From Bog-473 sp963725895 (lineage in GTDB: Bacteria; Actinomycetota; Acidimicrobiia; Acidimicrobiales; RAAP-2), in NCBI GenBank assembly GCA_963725895.1, contig CAVSAJ010000003.1:992001-1056000 (forward strand): 64,000 bases of DNA, in the 5' to 3' direction. Positions 1 to 9,573 of this stretch are shown piece after piece; position 1 is the first letter of the stretch; each line of letters opens with the position of its first letter. A program made the translations under genes and the position numbers. The notes under the pieces are model-generated. The model made no database searches and had not been told where the DNA came from. It saw only the letters and a list, made by a program, of their open reading frames with translations.

Positions 1-351
1 GAGGCCGTTCGGACTGCTGCTCGGGCACGAATGGCGATGACCGCCCTGCCTCTGCTGGAGGACGGCGTCATCCGGCAGACGCTATCGCCGTCGCTGACGC
101 CGAACCTCGGGGCGTGCCCCCGGGTTGGCGCGACGCTGCCTCTCCGAACTGGACGAACCGACGAGTCCCCGGGGGCAACGCGGATTGTGAAAATCGAGCC
201 AAATCCTGCCAAAGGAACCTCTCCCAAACGATCACTTGCATGGGCCGTCCAGAAGTCTTATGGTTCACCAGGGGTTGCGTCTAGCCCTAAATACGAGTTG
301 GCGAAATTTGGCGATTTGTGCGGTGTTTCCGCACCCGGGGACGGGGGTTCA
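1..351. other. 5' leader region without a convincing gene
   Basis: The giant-protein reading frame stays open back to an ATG at 31, but residues encoded before 352 look like random GC-rich translation with no domain or signal. The stretch from about 180 to 340 is locally AT-richer than its surroundings and is the natural place for the promoter of the downstream gene. I see no clear -10/-35 pair and no gene on either strand. Confidence 0.4.
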
Positions 352-3300
352 ATGTCATCGAGCGAGCTTTTCTCCGATGGGGCAGGCGCGTCAGGATCAG
401 GCGAGCACCAAGAGGCGCACCACGAGGCGACACCGGGCCGGCGCGGCCCGAGGCGTTCCTCCGGCCTCGGGGGTGAAGCTGGACGCACGCTCGGCTTGAG
501 AGGCATGGGGAGGCTCTTCTTCGGGCTCGTCCTCATGCTCGGCACACTCGCCGGCCTCGCGGCCGAAACGGTGATCAACGCCGCCCCGGCCTCCGCCGCT
601 TCGGCGGTCTCCTGCATCGACCCCGCCTCGGGTGGGACATCGACGACGTTCCACGCCGGGCCCACGTCCTTTTACACCGTCGAGTGTGAGGAGGAGACGG
701 GCACCAGCGGCACGTCCGCCTATCCGACCATCTCGGTCAACACCAGCAGCGTGCCCGCTGACGGCAATCCGACCCTGGCGACAGGATCGGGGTGCACGAC
801 CGCAACATCGGGTTCGGGCGCCTCTGAGGAATACATTGAGGAATGCAAGTATTCGGACACTCCTACCGCGGCCGATGAGTCGGGTACGGCGTATACGGCG
901 AACTTCACCGCCACACCAGGCGCCTTCAGCGGGAGCACCCTCACGCCGATTACGTCGGGCACGTTGAGCATCACGATCAACGCGCCCACCGTGACCTGTA
1001 TCGACCCCGCCTCGGGCGGAACGGCCACCACGTTCTTCGAGGGCAGCACAAACAGCTACACGGTCGAATGCGAGGAAGCGAGCGGACTGTCCTCGCAAAC
1101 CGCGTACCCACAGTCGATCGCCATCAACACCGGCTCGCTCCCCGCCGACGGCAACCCCACCATGGCCAACTCGACCTCGAGCAGCCCGGCGTGCACGACC
1201 ACCACATCAGGTTCTGGTACCACCGAGGACTACATCCTCGAGTGCGCGCTCAGCGACACCCCGACGTCGTCCGACGGAGGCAGCTACCCGCTGACCTTCA
1301 CGGCCACGGGTGCCGGCGGGGTGGGATCCGCTACGTCGGGGACGCTGACCGTGACAATCGCTCCGAAGGCCACGACATGCTCCACCCCGGCGAGCGGAGG
1401 GACATCCGTCTCGTGGGTCGACGGCACGGCGGAATCCGAAACTCTCATCTGCTACAGCCAGGGATACTCGAGCACGAACTCCAGCAACTACCCGAGCTCG
1501 ATCACCCTCAACTCCGGGTCTATTCCGAGTGATGCGAGCGAGGCCACTTCACTGTCGAGCACGCCGGCCTGCACGACTGCGACGTCGGGGTCCGGCACCT
1601 CAACGGAGTACGAGCTCGAATGCAAGATCACCGACACTCCGGTCACCGCTGACAACGGCACGTATCACGCAACGTTCCTCGCCACCGGCGGAACCGGGGC
1701 GGGCACCGCGGTGTCTGGAACCCTGACCATCACCGTCAGCCAGCCGGCGCCGAGCTGGGCTACCAGCGGCTCGAACGACGGGACCTACTTCTCTGCAATC
1801 AAGGGCGTGCCTTTCTGCGACGACATCGAGGTCAGCGCCGGTCAAGTCGGTCCGAGCGGCACCAACCCCGGAACGACCGCTTCGCTTCCACTGACCAGTC
1901 TCACCGCCGGCGCCACGCCATCGGGTGTTTCCAACTACTCGATCCAGGACGTCAACCTGACCACAGGTAGCGCACAGCTCTGCGGCACCAACAACAACAA
2001 TGCGGCGAGCGCGCCCGTCACGATGGCCCCGGTGGCGACCAACTCCGGCGGCTCGGCCACCGACAGCATCCCGCTGTGGTCCCAGAACGAATGCACCTGG
2101 TCGTCCACCGGGGCCTCGGTGTCCATGTTCGATTCCAATCAGGATCTCGAGCAGGCCGGCTCGCAGTCGTCCTTCGGCCAACCAATCGCCAACGGGGTAA
2201 CCGGAGGATCGTCGGTGGACGAGCCCACCTGTAGTGGTGGCGTGGGAGTCTCCGCTTCCGGGGGCCTGGGCGACGCCTGGACCATGAACACCGCCAACCC
2301 GCTGCCGACGCCGACCGACACCAACCCCTCGGCGGCCGAGGGCGATCTGCCCTCGTCCAACCTCGACCTCACCAGTGCCACCAACGCCGAGGTGGGAGGC
2401 TGCTACGGAGCGACCAACATCTTGGCCTCGACCAGCACCTCCGCGTTCGGGACCAAGACGGCGTCCATGACCCTGCCCAGCTCGTGGGTCAACGGCGGAG
2501 ACTGCGCTTATGGCAGCCTCGGATCGAACTCGGCCGGTGGGAACACGGACAGCGAGTCCCTCATGAACAACGGGAGCAGTCCGGCGACGGGTGACGCCAA
2601 CTGTCCGCCCACCCAGGCCGACGTCAATGCCGGATTGGTGAGTTGCACCGTAGTTCTCTCGTCCGGCAACGACGAGAACGGGTCGACTAACTACACGAGC
2701 CTCGACATCTTCTACAACGGACAGCCCGTGCCCCAGACGCCTTCGGCGACCCTGGCGGCGCCCACAGCTATCCCGGGTGGCACCGTGACGGTGACAGGGG
2801 GGACAAACTGGTGGGGCGCGAACGAGGGCGCGCCCAACTCCGCCCCCTACGGCGACTTCCAGAACTCCAGCGCCGACTTCTATCCGGTCGCTGCGCCAAG
2901 CATCTACATCGGGACGTCCCGGGCCACCGCGGTACCTGTAGCGAACTCGACGGTGACCATCGGGGCGGACAGCTACGCGTGCACCGGCGCCGAATCCACC
3001 ACGGTCGGACCCAACCCCTGCACGCTGACCGTGGGCAAGCCCACCGGCACGTTCCAGGTTCCCTCTTCGCTCCCCATCGGCACCTACAACGTCTACATCG
3101 ACGAGTCCAATACCACACCGCTGCCCGGAAACGGCCCGAGCGACGCGTATCAGACGGCACGGGGTACCAACCTCGGAACAGTCGAATCCTCCACCCAAAT
3201 CACCGTGGCCCCGATTGTGGTCAAGACCTCCACCACGGCGTATGTGGACGGTGGTTACTCGAAGGCCGGTGACACGATCAACTACAGCTACGCGGTGACG

Positions 3301-6150
3301 AACCCGAGTCAGGACACGGTGACCAATATCACCATCAGCGACAACAAGATCCCGAGTGCGGACATCACGTGCCCGAGCAGCTCGCTCGCGGGTGGCGCGT
3401 CGGAGACCTGCACCGCGACCTACACCGTCACCCAGGCTGACGTCGACAACGGATCGGTCACGAACACTGCGACCGTTTCCGCGACCGACAGCACGACAAA
3501 TCAGGTCGCCACCTCGGCCCCGTCGTCGGTGACCGTCCTGGCATCGGATGCGACGTCCAGCTTGAGCCTGGTCAAGAGCTCCAGCACCTCGTATACGGAC
3601 GGTGGCTACTCGAAGGCTGGTGACGTCATCGATTACAGCTACTTGGTCACCAATACCGGCACGACGACGGAATCCAACATCTCAGTCGGTGACGACCTCG
3701 TCGCTGACGTGAGCTGCCCGGACCCGTCGCTCGCACCGGGGGCTTCGGAGACCTGCACCGGCAGCTACACGGTCACCCAGACCGACGTCGACAACGGCTC
3801 GGTCACCAACACCGCCACGGCCTCGGGAACCAACCCCATAGGAACCACCATCACATCGGCGGTCTCAACGGTGACCGTCCCGGCGAGCGACGCGGTGACG
3901 AGCCTCGGCCTCGCCAAGTCCGTCGACCCGAGCACGCCGGCCTACGGGGCGGCGGGGAACGTCCTCGACTACGACTACCTGGTGACCAACACCGGGACGA
4001 CCACCGTGTCGGGCATCGGCGTCAGTGACAATCTCGTCAACGACGTCACCTGCCCGGACCCGTCCCTCGCCCCCGGCGCGTCGGAGACCTGCACCGGCAG
4101 TTACACGGTGACCCAGTCCGACGTCGACAACGGGTCGGTGACCAACACGGCAACGGCCAGCGGCACCGGTCCGTACGCGAACCCGGTCAGCTCGGCGTCC
4201 TCGTCTGTGACGGTCGACGCCTCCAACGCCACGTCCACTCTCAGCTTGGTTAAGTCCACCAACTCGACGGGCTACGGAGCGGCTGGCCAAATCATCGATT
4301 ACGGCTACCGCGTGACGAACACCGGCACGACGACGCTGTCCAACATCGCTGTCAGTGACAATCTGGTGTCGGACGTTTCCTGCGGAGAACCCTCGCTCGC
4401 CCCTGGGGCCTCGGAGACCTGCACCGGCAGCTACTCCGTGACCCAGGACGACGTGAACAACGGATCGGTGACCAACACGGCAACGGCGACTGCGACCGCC
4501 CCGCCGAATGGTACGCCGGTCAGCTCGAATTCCTCCTCGGTGACGGTGGAGGCAAATGGGGCATCCTCGACCCTGGCTATCTCCAAGTCCACCCAGTCGA
4601 ACGGGTACGGCGCAGCCGGGGATGTCATCAACTACAGCTACCTCGTGACGAACACCGGGACCACGACGGAATCCGGCATCGGCGTCACAGACAGCCTGGT
4701 CGCTGACGTCACCTGCCCGGACCCGACGCTCGAGCCGACGATCTCCGAGACCTGCACCGGCAGTTACACGGTGACGCAGGCCGACGTGGACAACGGATCG
4801 GTGACCAATACGGCGTCGGCAACGGGACAGGACCCCTCGGATGCGACCATCACATCCAACTCGTCCTCGCTCACCGTCGATGCCTCTTTGGCCACCTCGT
4901 CGCTGGACATCGAGAAGCAGACCAACGCGACCGGGTACGGGACAGCCGGCAACGTCATCGACTACACCTACAAGCTGACCAACACCGGTACGACGACGCT
5001 CTCGAACGTCGGCGTCAGCGACAACTTGGTTGCCAATGTCAGCTGCCCAGACTCGACGCTGGCACCGGGGGCTTCGGAGACTTGCACCGGCAGCTACACC
5101 GTCACCCAGGCCGACGTCGACAACGGGTCCGTGACCAACACGGCGACTGGCAGTGCCACCAACCCTCAGGCTGCGACCATCACCTCGGGGTCGGTTGCTG
5201 TCACGGTCGAGGCGAATCAGGCGACATCGAGCCTGAGCCTGGTGAAGTCGACCACGTCAACTGGGTATGGGGCGGCCGGCGACGTCATCGATTACAGCTA
5301 CCTCGTCACCAACACCGGCACGACGACGGAATCCAACGTGTCCGTCAGTGACAACCTCGTCGCCAACGTGAGCTGCCCGGACTCGACCCTCGCACCAGGG
5401 GCGTCGGAGACTTGCACAGGCAGCTACACGGTGACCCAGGCCGACGTCGACAACGGGTCGGTGACCAACACGGCAACGGCCCAGGCGGTCAACCCGCAGT
5501 CGAACTCCATAAGCTCGAGTCCTTCGTCGGTGACGGTGCAGGCCTCGAACGCCACGGCGCACCTGACGTTGACGAAGCGGACGAGCACCCCCGGATACAC
5601 GGCGGCGGGTCAGGTCTTGGCGTACACCTACAAGGTGACCAACACCGGCACGACCACGATGGGCGACGTTGGAATCAGCGACAGTCTGATCCCCGCCGTC
5701 AGCTGCCCGGACCCGACGCTTGCTCCTGGAGCCTCCGAGACCTGCACGGGTTCCTACACGACCGTCCAGGCCGACGTCGAGAACGGCTTTGTCACCAACA
5801 GCGCGACGGTAAGCGGGAAGCGGCCGCCGAGCGAGAGCACCGTGACTTCGCCTTCGGTGGAAGTGACGGTCGTCTACACCGGCGTCACCGTCACGACGAA
5901 GAAGGCTCCGAAGCTCACGCTGGCGAAGCCCTACCGCGCCACCCTGGCCGCGAGCGGAGGAACAACCCCGTACACGTGGACGGCAGTCTCCGGGTTGCCG
6001 GCGGGACTCACGCTGTCGAAGGCGGGCGTGCTGTCGGGCGTCGTCGCTGCGAGAAATCAGGCACCGGGCAAACTGACACTGAGCGTTGCGGTCCAGGATG
6101 CCGGTGGTGGCACGTACTTCGCCACGGTCACGTTGAAGGTCGTCTCCTAG
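352..6150 (+). CDS. giant secreted repeat protein with DUF7507/DUF11-like repeats
   Basis: About 1930 residues, exported and probably surface-associated. The start at 352 is chosen because a G-rich ribosome-binding-like stretch precedes it; an in-frame ATG at 505 would give a shorter, more ordinary signal peptide. A hydrophobic signal segment (FFGLVLMLGTLAGLAA) ends near an ASA cleavage site. Three ~125-residue repeats follow, each opening with C(I/S)xPASGG and holding paired cysteines (DNA 610-1740). A Ser/Thr/Gly-rich region of about 490 residues comes next, then eight ~110-residue repeats with the signature YTVTQADVDNGSVTNTAT (DNA 3208-5880), then a C-terminal putative-Ig (He_PIG-like) domain with LPAGLTLSKAGVLSG. 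DUF11/DUF7507 repeats are typical of stalk-like bacterial surface proteins. No sortase motif or C-terminal membrane anchor is visible. Adhesin or S-layer-like role is inference; repeat architecture is certain. Confidence 0.85.
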   Translation: MSSSELFSDGAGASGSGEHQEAHHEATPGRRGPRRSSGLGGEAGRTLGLRGMGRLFFGLVLMLGTLAGLAAETVINAAPASAASAVSCIDPASGGTSTTFHAGPTSFYTVECEEETGTSGTSAYPTISVNTSSVPADGNPTLATGSGCTTATSGSGASEEYIEECKYSDTPTAADESGTAYTANFTATPGAFSGSTLTPITSGTLSITINAPTVTCIDPASGGTATTFFEGSTNSYTVECEEASGLSSQTAYPQSIAINTGSLPADGNPTMANSTSSSPACTTTTSGSGTTEDYILECALSDTPTSSDGGSYPLTFTATGAGGVGSATSGTLTVTIAPKATTCSTPASGGTSVSWVDGTAESETLICYSQGYSSTNSSNYPSSITLNSGSIPSDASEATSLSSTPACTTATSGSGTSTEYELECKITDTPVTADNGTYHATFLATGGTGAGTAVSGTLTITVSQPAPSWATSGSNDGTYFSAIKGVPFCDDIEVSAGQVGPSGTNPGTTASLPLTSLTAGATPSGVSNYSIQDVNLTTGSAQLCGTNNNNAASAPVTMAPVATNSGGSATDSIPLWSQNECTWSSTGASVSMFDSNQDLEQAGSQSSFGQPIANGVTGGSSVDEPTCSGGVGVSASGGLGDAWTMNTANPLPTPTDTNPSAAEGDLPSSNLDLTSATNAEVGGCYGATNILASTSTSAFGTKTASMTLPSSWVNGGDCAYGSLGSNSAGGNTDSESLMNNGSSPATGDANCPPTQADVNAGLVSCTVVLSSGNDENGSTNYTSLDIFYNGQPVPQTPSATLAAPTAIPGGTVTVTGGTNWWGANEGAPNSAPYGDFQNSSADFYPVAAPSIYIGTSRATAVPVANSTVTIGADSYACTGAESTTVGPNPCTLTVGKPTGTFQVPSSLPIGTYNVYIDESNTTPLPGNGPSDAYQTARGTNLGTVESSTQITVAPIVVKTSTTAYVDGGYSKAGDTINYSYAVTNPSQDTVTNITISDNKIPSADITCPSSSLAGGASETCTATYTVTQADVDNGSVTNTATVSATDSTTNQVATSAPSSVTVLASDATSSLSLVKSSSTSYTDGGYSKAGDVIDYSYLVTNTGTTTESNISVGDDLVADVSCPDPSLAPGASETCTGSYTVTQTDVDNGSVTNTATASGTNPIGTTITSAVSTVTVPASDAVTSLGLAKSVDPSTPAYGAAGNVLDYDYLVTNTGTTTVSGIGVSDNLVNDVTCPDPSLAPGASETCTGSYTVTQSDVDNGSVTNTATASGTGPYANPVSSASSSVTVDASNATSTLSLVKSTNSTGYGAAGQIIDYGYRVTNTGTTTLSNIAVSDNLVSDVSCGEPSLAPGASETCTGSYSVTQDDVNNGSVTNTATATATAPPNGTPVSSNSSSVTVEANGASSTLAISKSTQSNGYGAAGDVINYSYLVTNTGTTTESGIGVTDSLVADVTCPDPTLEPTISETCTGSYTVTQADVDNGSVTNTASATGQDPSDATITSNSSSLTVDASLATSSLDIEKQTNATGYGTAGNVIDYTYKLTNTGTTTLSNVGVSDNLVANVSCPDSTLAPGASETCTGSYTVTQADVDNGSVTNTATGSATNPQAATITSGSVAVTVEANQATSSLSLVKSTTSTGYGAAGDVIDYSYLVTNTGTTTESNVSVSDNLVANVSCPDSTLAPGASETCTGSYTVTQADVDNGSVTNTATAQAVNPQSNSISSSPSSVTVQASNATAHLTLTKRTSTPGYTAAGQVLAYTYKVTNTGTTTMGDVGISDSLIPAVSCPDPTLAPGASETCTGSYTTVQADVENGFVTNSATVSGKRPPSESTVTSPSVEVTVVYTGVTVTTKKAPKLTLAKPYRATLAASGGTTPYTWTAVSGLPAGLTLSKAGVLSGVVAARNQAPGKLTLSVAVQDAGGGTYFATVTLKVVS
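610..1740 (+). repeat. three tandem Cys-containing ~125-aa repeats
   Basis: Three consecutive units of about 375 bp inside the giant gene. Each begins with a (I/S)xPASGGT stretch, contains YxVECEE or a related Cys/Glu motif, a GSGxxxEYxxEC segment with a second cysteine pair, and ends in SGTLxITI. Conserved cysteine spacing suggests intradomain disulfides, consistent with export. The units have diverged more than the downstream array. I do not recognise the family. Confidence 0.7.
3208..5880 (+). repeat. eight-copy DUF7507/DUF11-like repeat array
   Basis: Eight units of about 330 bp. Each encodes a core of TGYGAAGDVIDYSYLVTNTG, then VSDNLVxxVSCPDxxLAPGA, then SETCTGSYTVTQADVDNGS. Nucleotide similarity between units is high; long stretches around the CTGSYTVTQ segment are nearly identical. 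This implies recent duplication or ongoing gene conversion and is a likely site for copy-number change and mis-assembly. The first unit is the most divergent (NPSQDTVTNITISDN). Confidence 0.85.
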
Positions 6151-6177
6151 CCGAGAATCCCATCATGGAGCCGTGAC

Positions 6178-6214
6178 GGCCACCCGGGATGACCTCAGGG
6201 CATTCCGGGTGGCC
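6178..6214 (+). terminator. strong hairpin after the giant gene
   Basis: Perfect 10-bp inverted arms GGCCACCCGG and CCGGGTGGCC enclose a 17-base loop, and two further AT pairs can extend the stem inward. It begins 28 bases after the stop of the giant gene. No T-tract follows, which is common for actinobacterial terminators. It also argues against the GTG at 6173 as start of the next gene. Confidence 0.6.
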
Positions 6215-6268
6215 GAACACCGGCCGAAGGGACGCTCGGAGATCGATGGTCCGGCTCGAGGCTGGAGG

Positions 6269-6694
6269 ATGAGGTCGAGGCCCTGGAAAGCAGCCGTTGT
6301 CGGCGGTTCGGCGATCGTCGGTGCCATTTGTCTCGTCGGCTGCTCTGGTGGTTCTGGGGGCAACGAATCGGTGCCCAAGACATCGGTGCTTGCTCCTGGC
6401 GTCACGGTTCCTTTCGACGCGGCGGACAACGCTCGTTCCGAGGTGACCATCGGGTTGTGCTCACCGCAGTCCGGCGCATGGCTGGCACACGGCAGCGTGC
6501 ACAACGCGGCTGCCAAGACGAAGACGTTCAAGCTGGTCGTGGATTTCGCGTCCAAGCCGGGGTTCACCGTTCTCTCCTCGACGGTGGTGACCATCCTCGA
6601 CGTCGCTCCGAAGGCGAACGTGGCGTGGTCTGCACGAGGAGCTCGCGGAGCGTCGGCGGTGGCATGCATCCTGCGACAGGCCCAGGCGACCTGA
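6269..6694 (+). CDS. small lipoprotein of unknown function
   Basis: About 141 residues. A basic N-terminus (MRSRPWK), a hydrophobic stretch and the lipobox LVGC at residues 22-25 predict lipidation and outer-face anchoring. The mature part (from VTIGLCSPQSG onward) has a beta-rich look resembling FxLYD/DUF4352-type single-domain lipoproteins, with one cysteine near the start and one near the C-terminus (VACIL). I chose the ATG at 6269 over the upstream GTG at 6173: the longer form would put about 32 extra residues before the signal peptide and would start inside the hairpin at 6178-6214. The GGAGG directly abutting this ATG is too close to be ideal. Family assignment is weak. Confidence 0.6.
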   Translation: MRSRPWKAAVVGGSAIVGAICLVGCSGGSGGNESVPKTSVLAPGVTVPFDAADNARSEVTIGLCSPQSGAWLAHGSVHNAAAKTKTFKLVVDFASKPGFTVLSSTVVTILDVAPKANVAWSARGARGASAVACILRQAQAT

Positions 6695-6778
6695 GCCTCA
6701 CTCCTCCGAAACCCCAGGCCAGCAGCCCTGCCTAGCCGGTGCCGCCCTCTGAGCCAGCGTCTCGGAGAGGAGCTCTCG

Positions 6779-7603
6779 TCAGGCGAGGCCTCGGGCCTCT
6801 TCGACGCGGTGCTTCCATACGATCGCCAATCCAAGGACGGCCACTGAGCCGGCCAGGACCAGCCAATGGCTGAGGGCCAAGGTATGGCCGTCGAGAGAGG
6901 CCAGCGCCAATGAGACTTGGTGGTAGCTCGGCACGAGATGGGCGATGAACTGGAGCGATCCCGGCATTTGGTCGACGGGGTCGAAGAGGCCCCCGAAGTA
7001 GCCGAGGACGAACATGAGCCCGGTGACGACGGGGAACGCAGCCTCTGGCGCGACCACGAAGCCAATGAAGACGCCCAGTACGGCGAAGGGGAGGGAGGTC
7101 GCCCAGAGCAAGACCGTGAGTCCTATCCATGTCGTGGGAGCCAATCGGACGTCGCCGAAGCCGGCGCCGACCGCTTCCACCAAGACGATCACCGGGAGCA
7201 CGACGAGCATGCTGGCGACGACCTTGGTGGCGACATAGGACCAGGCCGGAAGCGGGGTGATCCGCAGCTGGCGGGCCCACCCCGAGGCTCGTTCCATCGA
7301 AAGTCGGGTACCGCCTGCGTTGAGGGCGGCCACCAGGGCACCGAAGGAGCACATCGAGACCATGAGGTAATCGCGCCATGGCACTGTGCCGTCGACCACA
7401 TGGTTTGCCGCCTGGTCGCGGAGGAAGAGGATGTAGAAGATCACTGGGAAGCCGACGGTGATCGCGAGAAACTTCCAGCTCCGCAACAGTCGCCCCACCT
7501 CGAATCGGCCGAAGGCCAGGAGCGGCGTGAGACGGCTGCGCCAGCCGTCGCGCCTGTTGCGATGATCCGACAGGTGCGGTTGGGCGATCGAGAGGTCGCT
7601 CAC
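6779..7603 (-). CDS. ABC-2 type transporter permease
   Basis: About 274 residues with six predicted membrane segments, for example ITVGFPVIFYILFL near the N-terminus, LVVLPVIVLVEAVGAGFG, and LLWATSLPFAVLGVFIGFVV. The arrangement is that of ABC-2/DrrB-like export permeases. The start is the GTG at 7603, which overlaps the TGA of the upstream ATPase gene in a GTGA junction, so the pair is translationally coupled. Together they form a heterodimeric drug- or lipid-type exporter; the substrate cannot be read from sequence. Confidence 0.85.
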   Translation of the reverse strand: MSDLSIAQPHLSDHRNRRDGWRSRLTPLLAFGRFEVGRLLRSWKFLAITVGFPVIFYILFLRDQAANHVVDGTVPWRDYLMVSMCSFGALVAALNAGGTRLSMERASGWARQLRITPLPAWSYVATKVVASMLVVLPVIVLVEAVGAGFGDVRLAPTTWIGLTVLLWATSLPFAVLGVFIGFVVAPEAAFPVVTGLMFVLGYFGGLFDPVDQMPGSLQFIAHLVPSYHQVSLALASLDGHTLALSHWLVLAGSVAVLGLAIVWKHRVEEARGLA

Positions 7604-8574
7604 TGGCCGACTCGACCCCGAGTGCGGGCGGCACCACACTCGGTCAGGGCCACAAAGGCCTGCTCCAGCCCAGCCCCGGTGACCTCGAGGTCACGGAACG
7701 GAACTCCACGGATGACCATGTCGCGGATGGTGGCGTCGGCATCCAGCGAGTCGATCGAGACGCCGGTGCCACAGAGAGTGACCTCAGTGACGCCGTCAAG
7801 CTCCGAGAGCTCCGCTTGGTTCGGCCGGTCCGTGACGAAGCGGAGCCGGCGGGTAGGGACAGCCGCCTTCAGGGTGGCGCCGGGGCCGTCTGCCACGACC
7901 TTGCCATGGTTGAGCACGACCACGCGGTCGGCGATCTCGTCGGCCTCCGTCAGATGGTGGGTGGCGAAGAGCACGGTGCGACCCTCGTCCCCGAAGTCTC
8001 GCATCATCCGCCAGAAGCCTTGGCGGGACTCCACGTCCATAGCGGAGGTTGGTTCGTCGAGGAACACGATCTCCGGATCGCCTGCGATCGCGATGGCAAA
8101 GCGGACCCGCTGGGCCTGGCCGCCGGAGAGATGATCAGTCCGGCGGCGCAGGAGCGCTCCGATGTCCGCGCGTTCGACGATCTGGTCGTGTGGCGCCGGC
8201 CGGCGGTAGAGGCGCCGGACCAGGCCCAGGGCCTCGTCGACACGGACCCCCGGGGGGAGGCCGATGCCTGAGCCGGACTGGAGCATGGCACCGACCCGGC
8301 CGTCGGCCACGGCCTGGCGGGGATCGCTGCCGAGGACCTCAATGTGGCCCTCTTGTGGTCGGACGAGACCGAGCAGCGCGGAGATGGTGGTCGACTTGCC
8401 GGCCCCGTTGGGTCCGAGGAGGGCAAGCACCTCACCCTGGTACACCTTGAGGTCCAGCCGGTCGAGGGCAATCCGAGACCCGTAGCGGTGGGTGACGCCC
8501 TCAAAGGACAGAGCAACTGGACGTGGCTGGGAAACGGCCTCTGCGCCGGGCAGTGTGACTGCAAGGGAAGACAA
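7600..8574 (-). CDS. ABC transporter ATP-binding protein (exporter type)
   Basis: About 324 residues. Walker A is GPNGAGKST, the signature motif is LSGGQAQR, Walker B is IVFLDEPTSAMD, and the switch histidine lies in FATHHLTEADE. The C-terminal ~80 residues form the accessory domain usual in DrrA/CcmA-like exporters. I prefer the TTG at 8574 because a GGAG sits about 8 bases upstream; the open frame runs further to 8655 without conserved sequence. Its stop overlaps the start of the permease gene. Confidence 0.85.
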   Translation of the reverse strand: MSSLAVTLPGAEAVSQPRPVALSFEGVTHRYGSRIALDRLDLKVYQGEVLALLGPNGAGKSTTISALLGLVRPQEGHIEVLGSDPRQAVADGRVGAMLQSGSGIGLPPGVRVDEALGLVRRLYRRPAPHDQIVERADIGALLRRRTDHLSGGQAQRVRFAIAIAGDPEIVFLDEPTSAMDVESRQGFWRMMRDFGDEGRTVLFATHHLTEADEIADRVVVLNHGKVVADGPGATLKAAVPTRRLRFVTDRPNQAELSELDGVTEVTLCGTGVSIDSLDADATIRDMVIRGVPFRDLEVTGAGLEQAFVALTECGAARTRGRVGQ

Positions 8575-8819
8575 GACGTACTCCGGCGGCTCAGGCCGCG
8601 CTCGGGATGTGGTGAGGCATCGTACCGCTTGCGCACCCGCCCCGGCATTCGGCAACCGGGACGTCTTTCACGAGTCCCGCGATCCGAGTCGCTCGCCGCG
8701 AAGGAGGACGGCCCGCTCGTCCCTCGGGTCCCGCGCTCGGGGCGCTGACCAGCGCCAAGAGCACGTTCGAGCGCGGACCTGAGAAGTGTGCCCCGTCAGT
8801 TCGGTTCAGGTACGAGCGC

Positions 8820-9450
8820 CTAGGGCCCGGCGAATGAAAGGCCCAGTAGTTGCCCGAGCTCGGCGAGGGCCGGGCTGGCGTCGGAGACCTTGATCGTGTG
8901 CATCCCGAGCGCGCGAGCCGGTTTGAGATTCACCCCGAGGTCGTCGAGGAAGACGCATTCATCTGGGTGCACCCCGAGCGCCTCACACGCGAGCTCGTAG
9001 AATCGAGGATCCGGTTTGCGTACGCGCGAGGACCCGCGACTCGAGGACCGCGTCGAAGAGCGCGTAGACGGCCCTGACCTCCTCCGATACGGGGCGCTCG
9101 GCGGAGGCGAAGTTGTTGGTCAGGCAGGCGGTCTTGTACGTGATCCTGCAGGTCTGGATGGCCGCGACCATCTCGGGACGAATCTCTCCGGCCAGCATCT
9201 CGAGGACGCGTCCCCCATCCACCTCATGTCCGAGTGCATGTGCCTCTGTCGCCCACTGTGCCCCGAACGCATCGACGTCGATCTCGCTGCGTTCGAGGCG
9301 CGCCCAGGCATTGTCGTCCGGATTGGTGGCGTTCACGGTGCGTATGAAACCGGACGGCAGGCCTTCTCGTGCCTCGAATCGAGCGAAGGCTTCGAATGGG
9401 CTCGTCGAGATGACGCCGCCGAAGTCGAACATGACAGCCCGTATCGTCAC
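8820..9450 (-). CDS. HAD-superfamily hydrolase, frameshifted
   Basis: A HAD-IA type phosphatase of about 209 residues if one frameshift is repaired. Motif I is VMFDFGGVIS (nucleophile Asp), motif II threonine lies in CLTNNFAS, motif III lysine in RKPDPRFYELA and motif IV in CVFLDDLGVN. Motifs I-II are in one frame (9450 to about 9030) and motifs III-IV in the next, ending at a TAG at 8820-8822. The change corresponds to one surplus base in the codons just before RKPDP. GTG start at 9450 is preceded by GGAG. All catalytic residues survive, so a sequence error is likelier than decay. Substrate unknown. Confidence 0.75.
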
Positions 9451-9573
9451 TCGCTCCTCCGAAAGGCGGCGCCGCAGCGGCCGACGTCATTTGACCTGGC
9501 ACCAACGGGGTCGGTCAGCGCGCGCAATGTAGCACTCTCCCTTTCGGAACTCTTCCGCCGCTACATTGCGAGC

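Noticed and set aside
31..351. Longer N-terminus of the giant protein starting at ATG 31
   Set aside because: The extra 107 residues show no domain or signal and would bury the signal peptide far from the N-terminus.
1600..3198. 532-residue open frame on the minus strand
   Set aside because: Antisense to a clear repeat protein; composition is Arg/Gly/Val-rich with no motifs, typical of high-GC mirror frames.
3208..5880. CRISPR-like or transposon-derived tandem array
   Set aside because: Units are ~330 bp, fully coding and encode a known type of beta domain; no spacers or terminal inverted repeats.
6173..6268. GTG 6173 as start of the small lipoprotein
   Set aside because: It lies just before a strong hairpin that looks like the terminator of the previous gene and would add about 32 residues before the lipoprotein signal.
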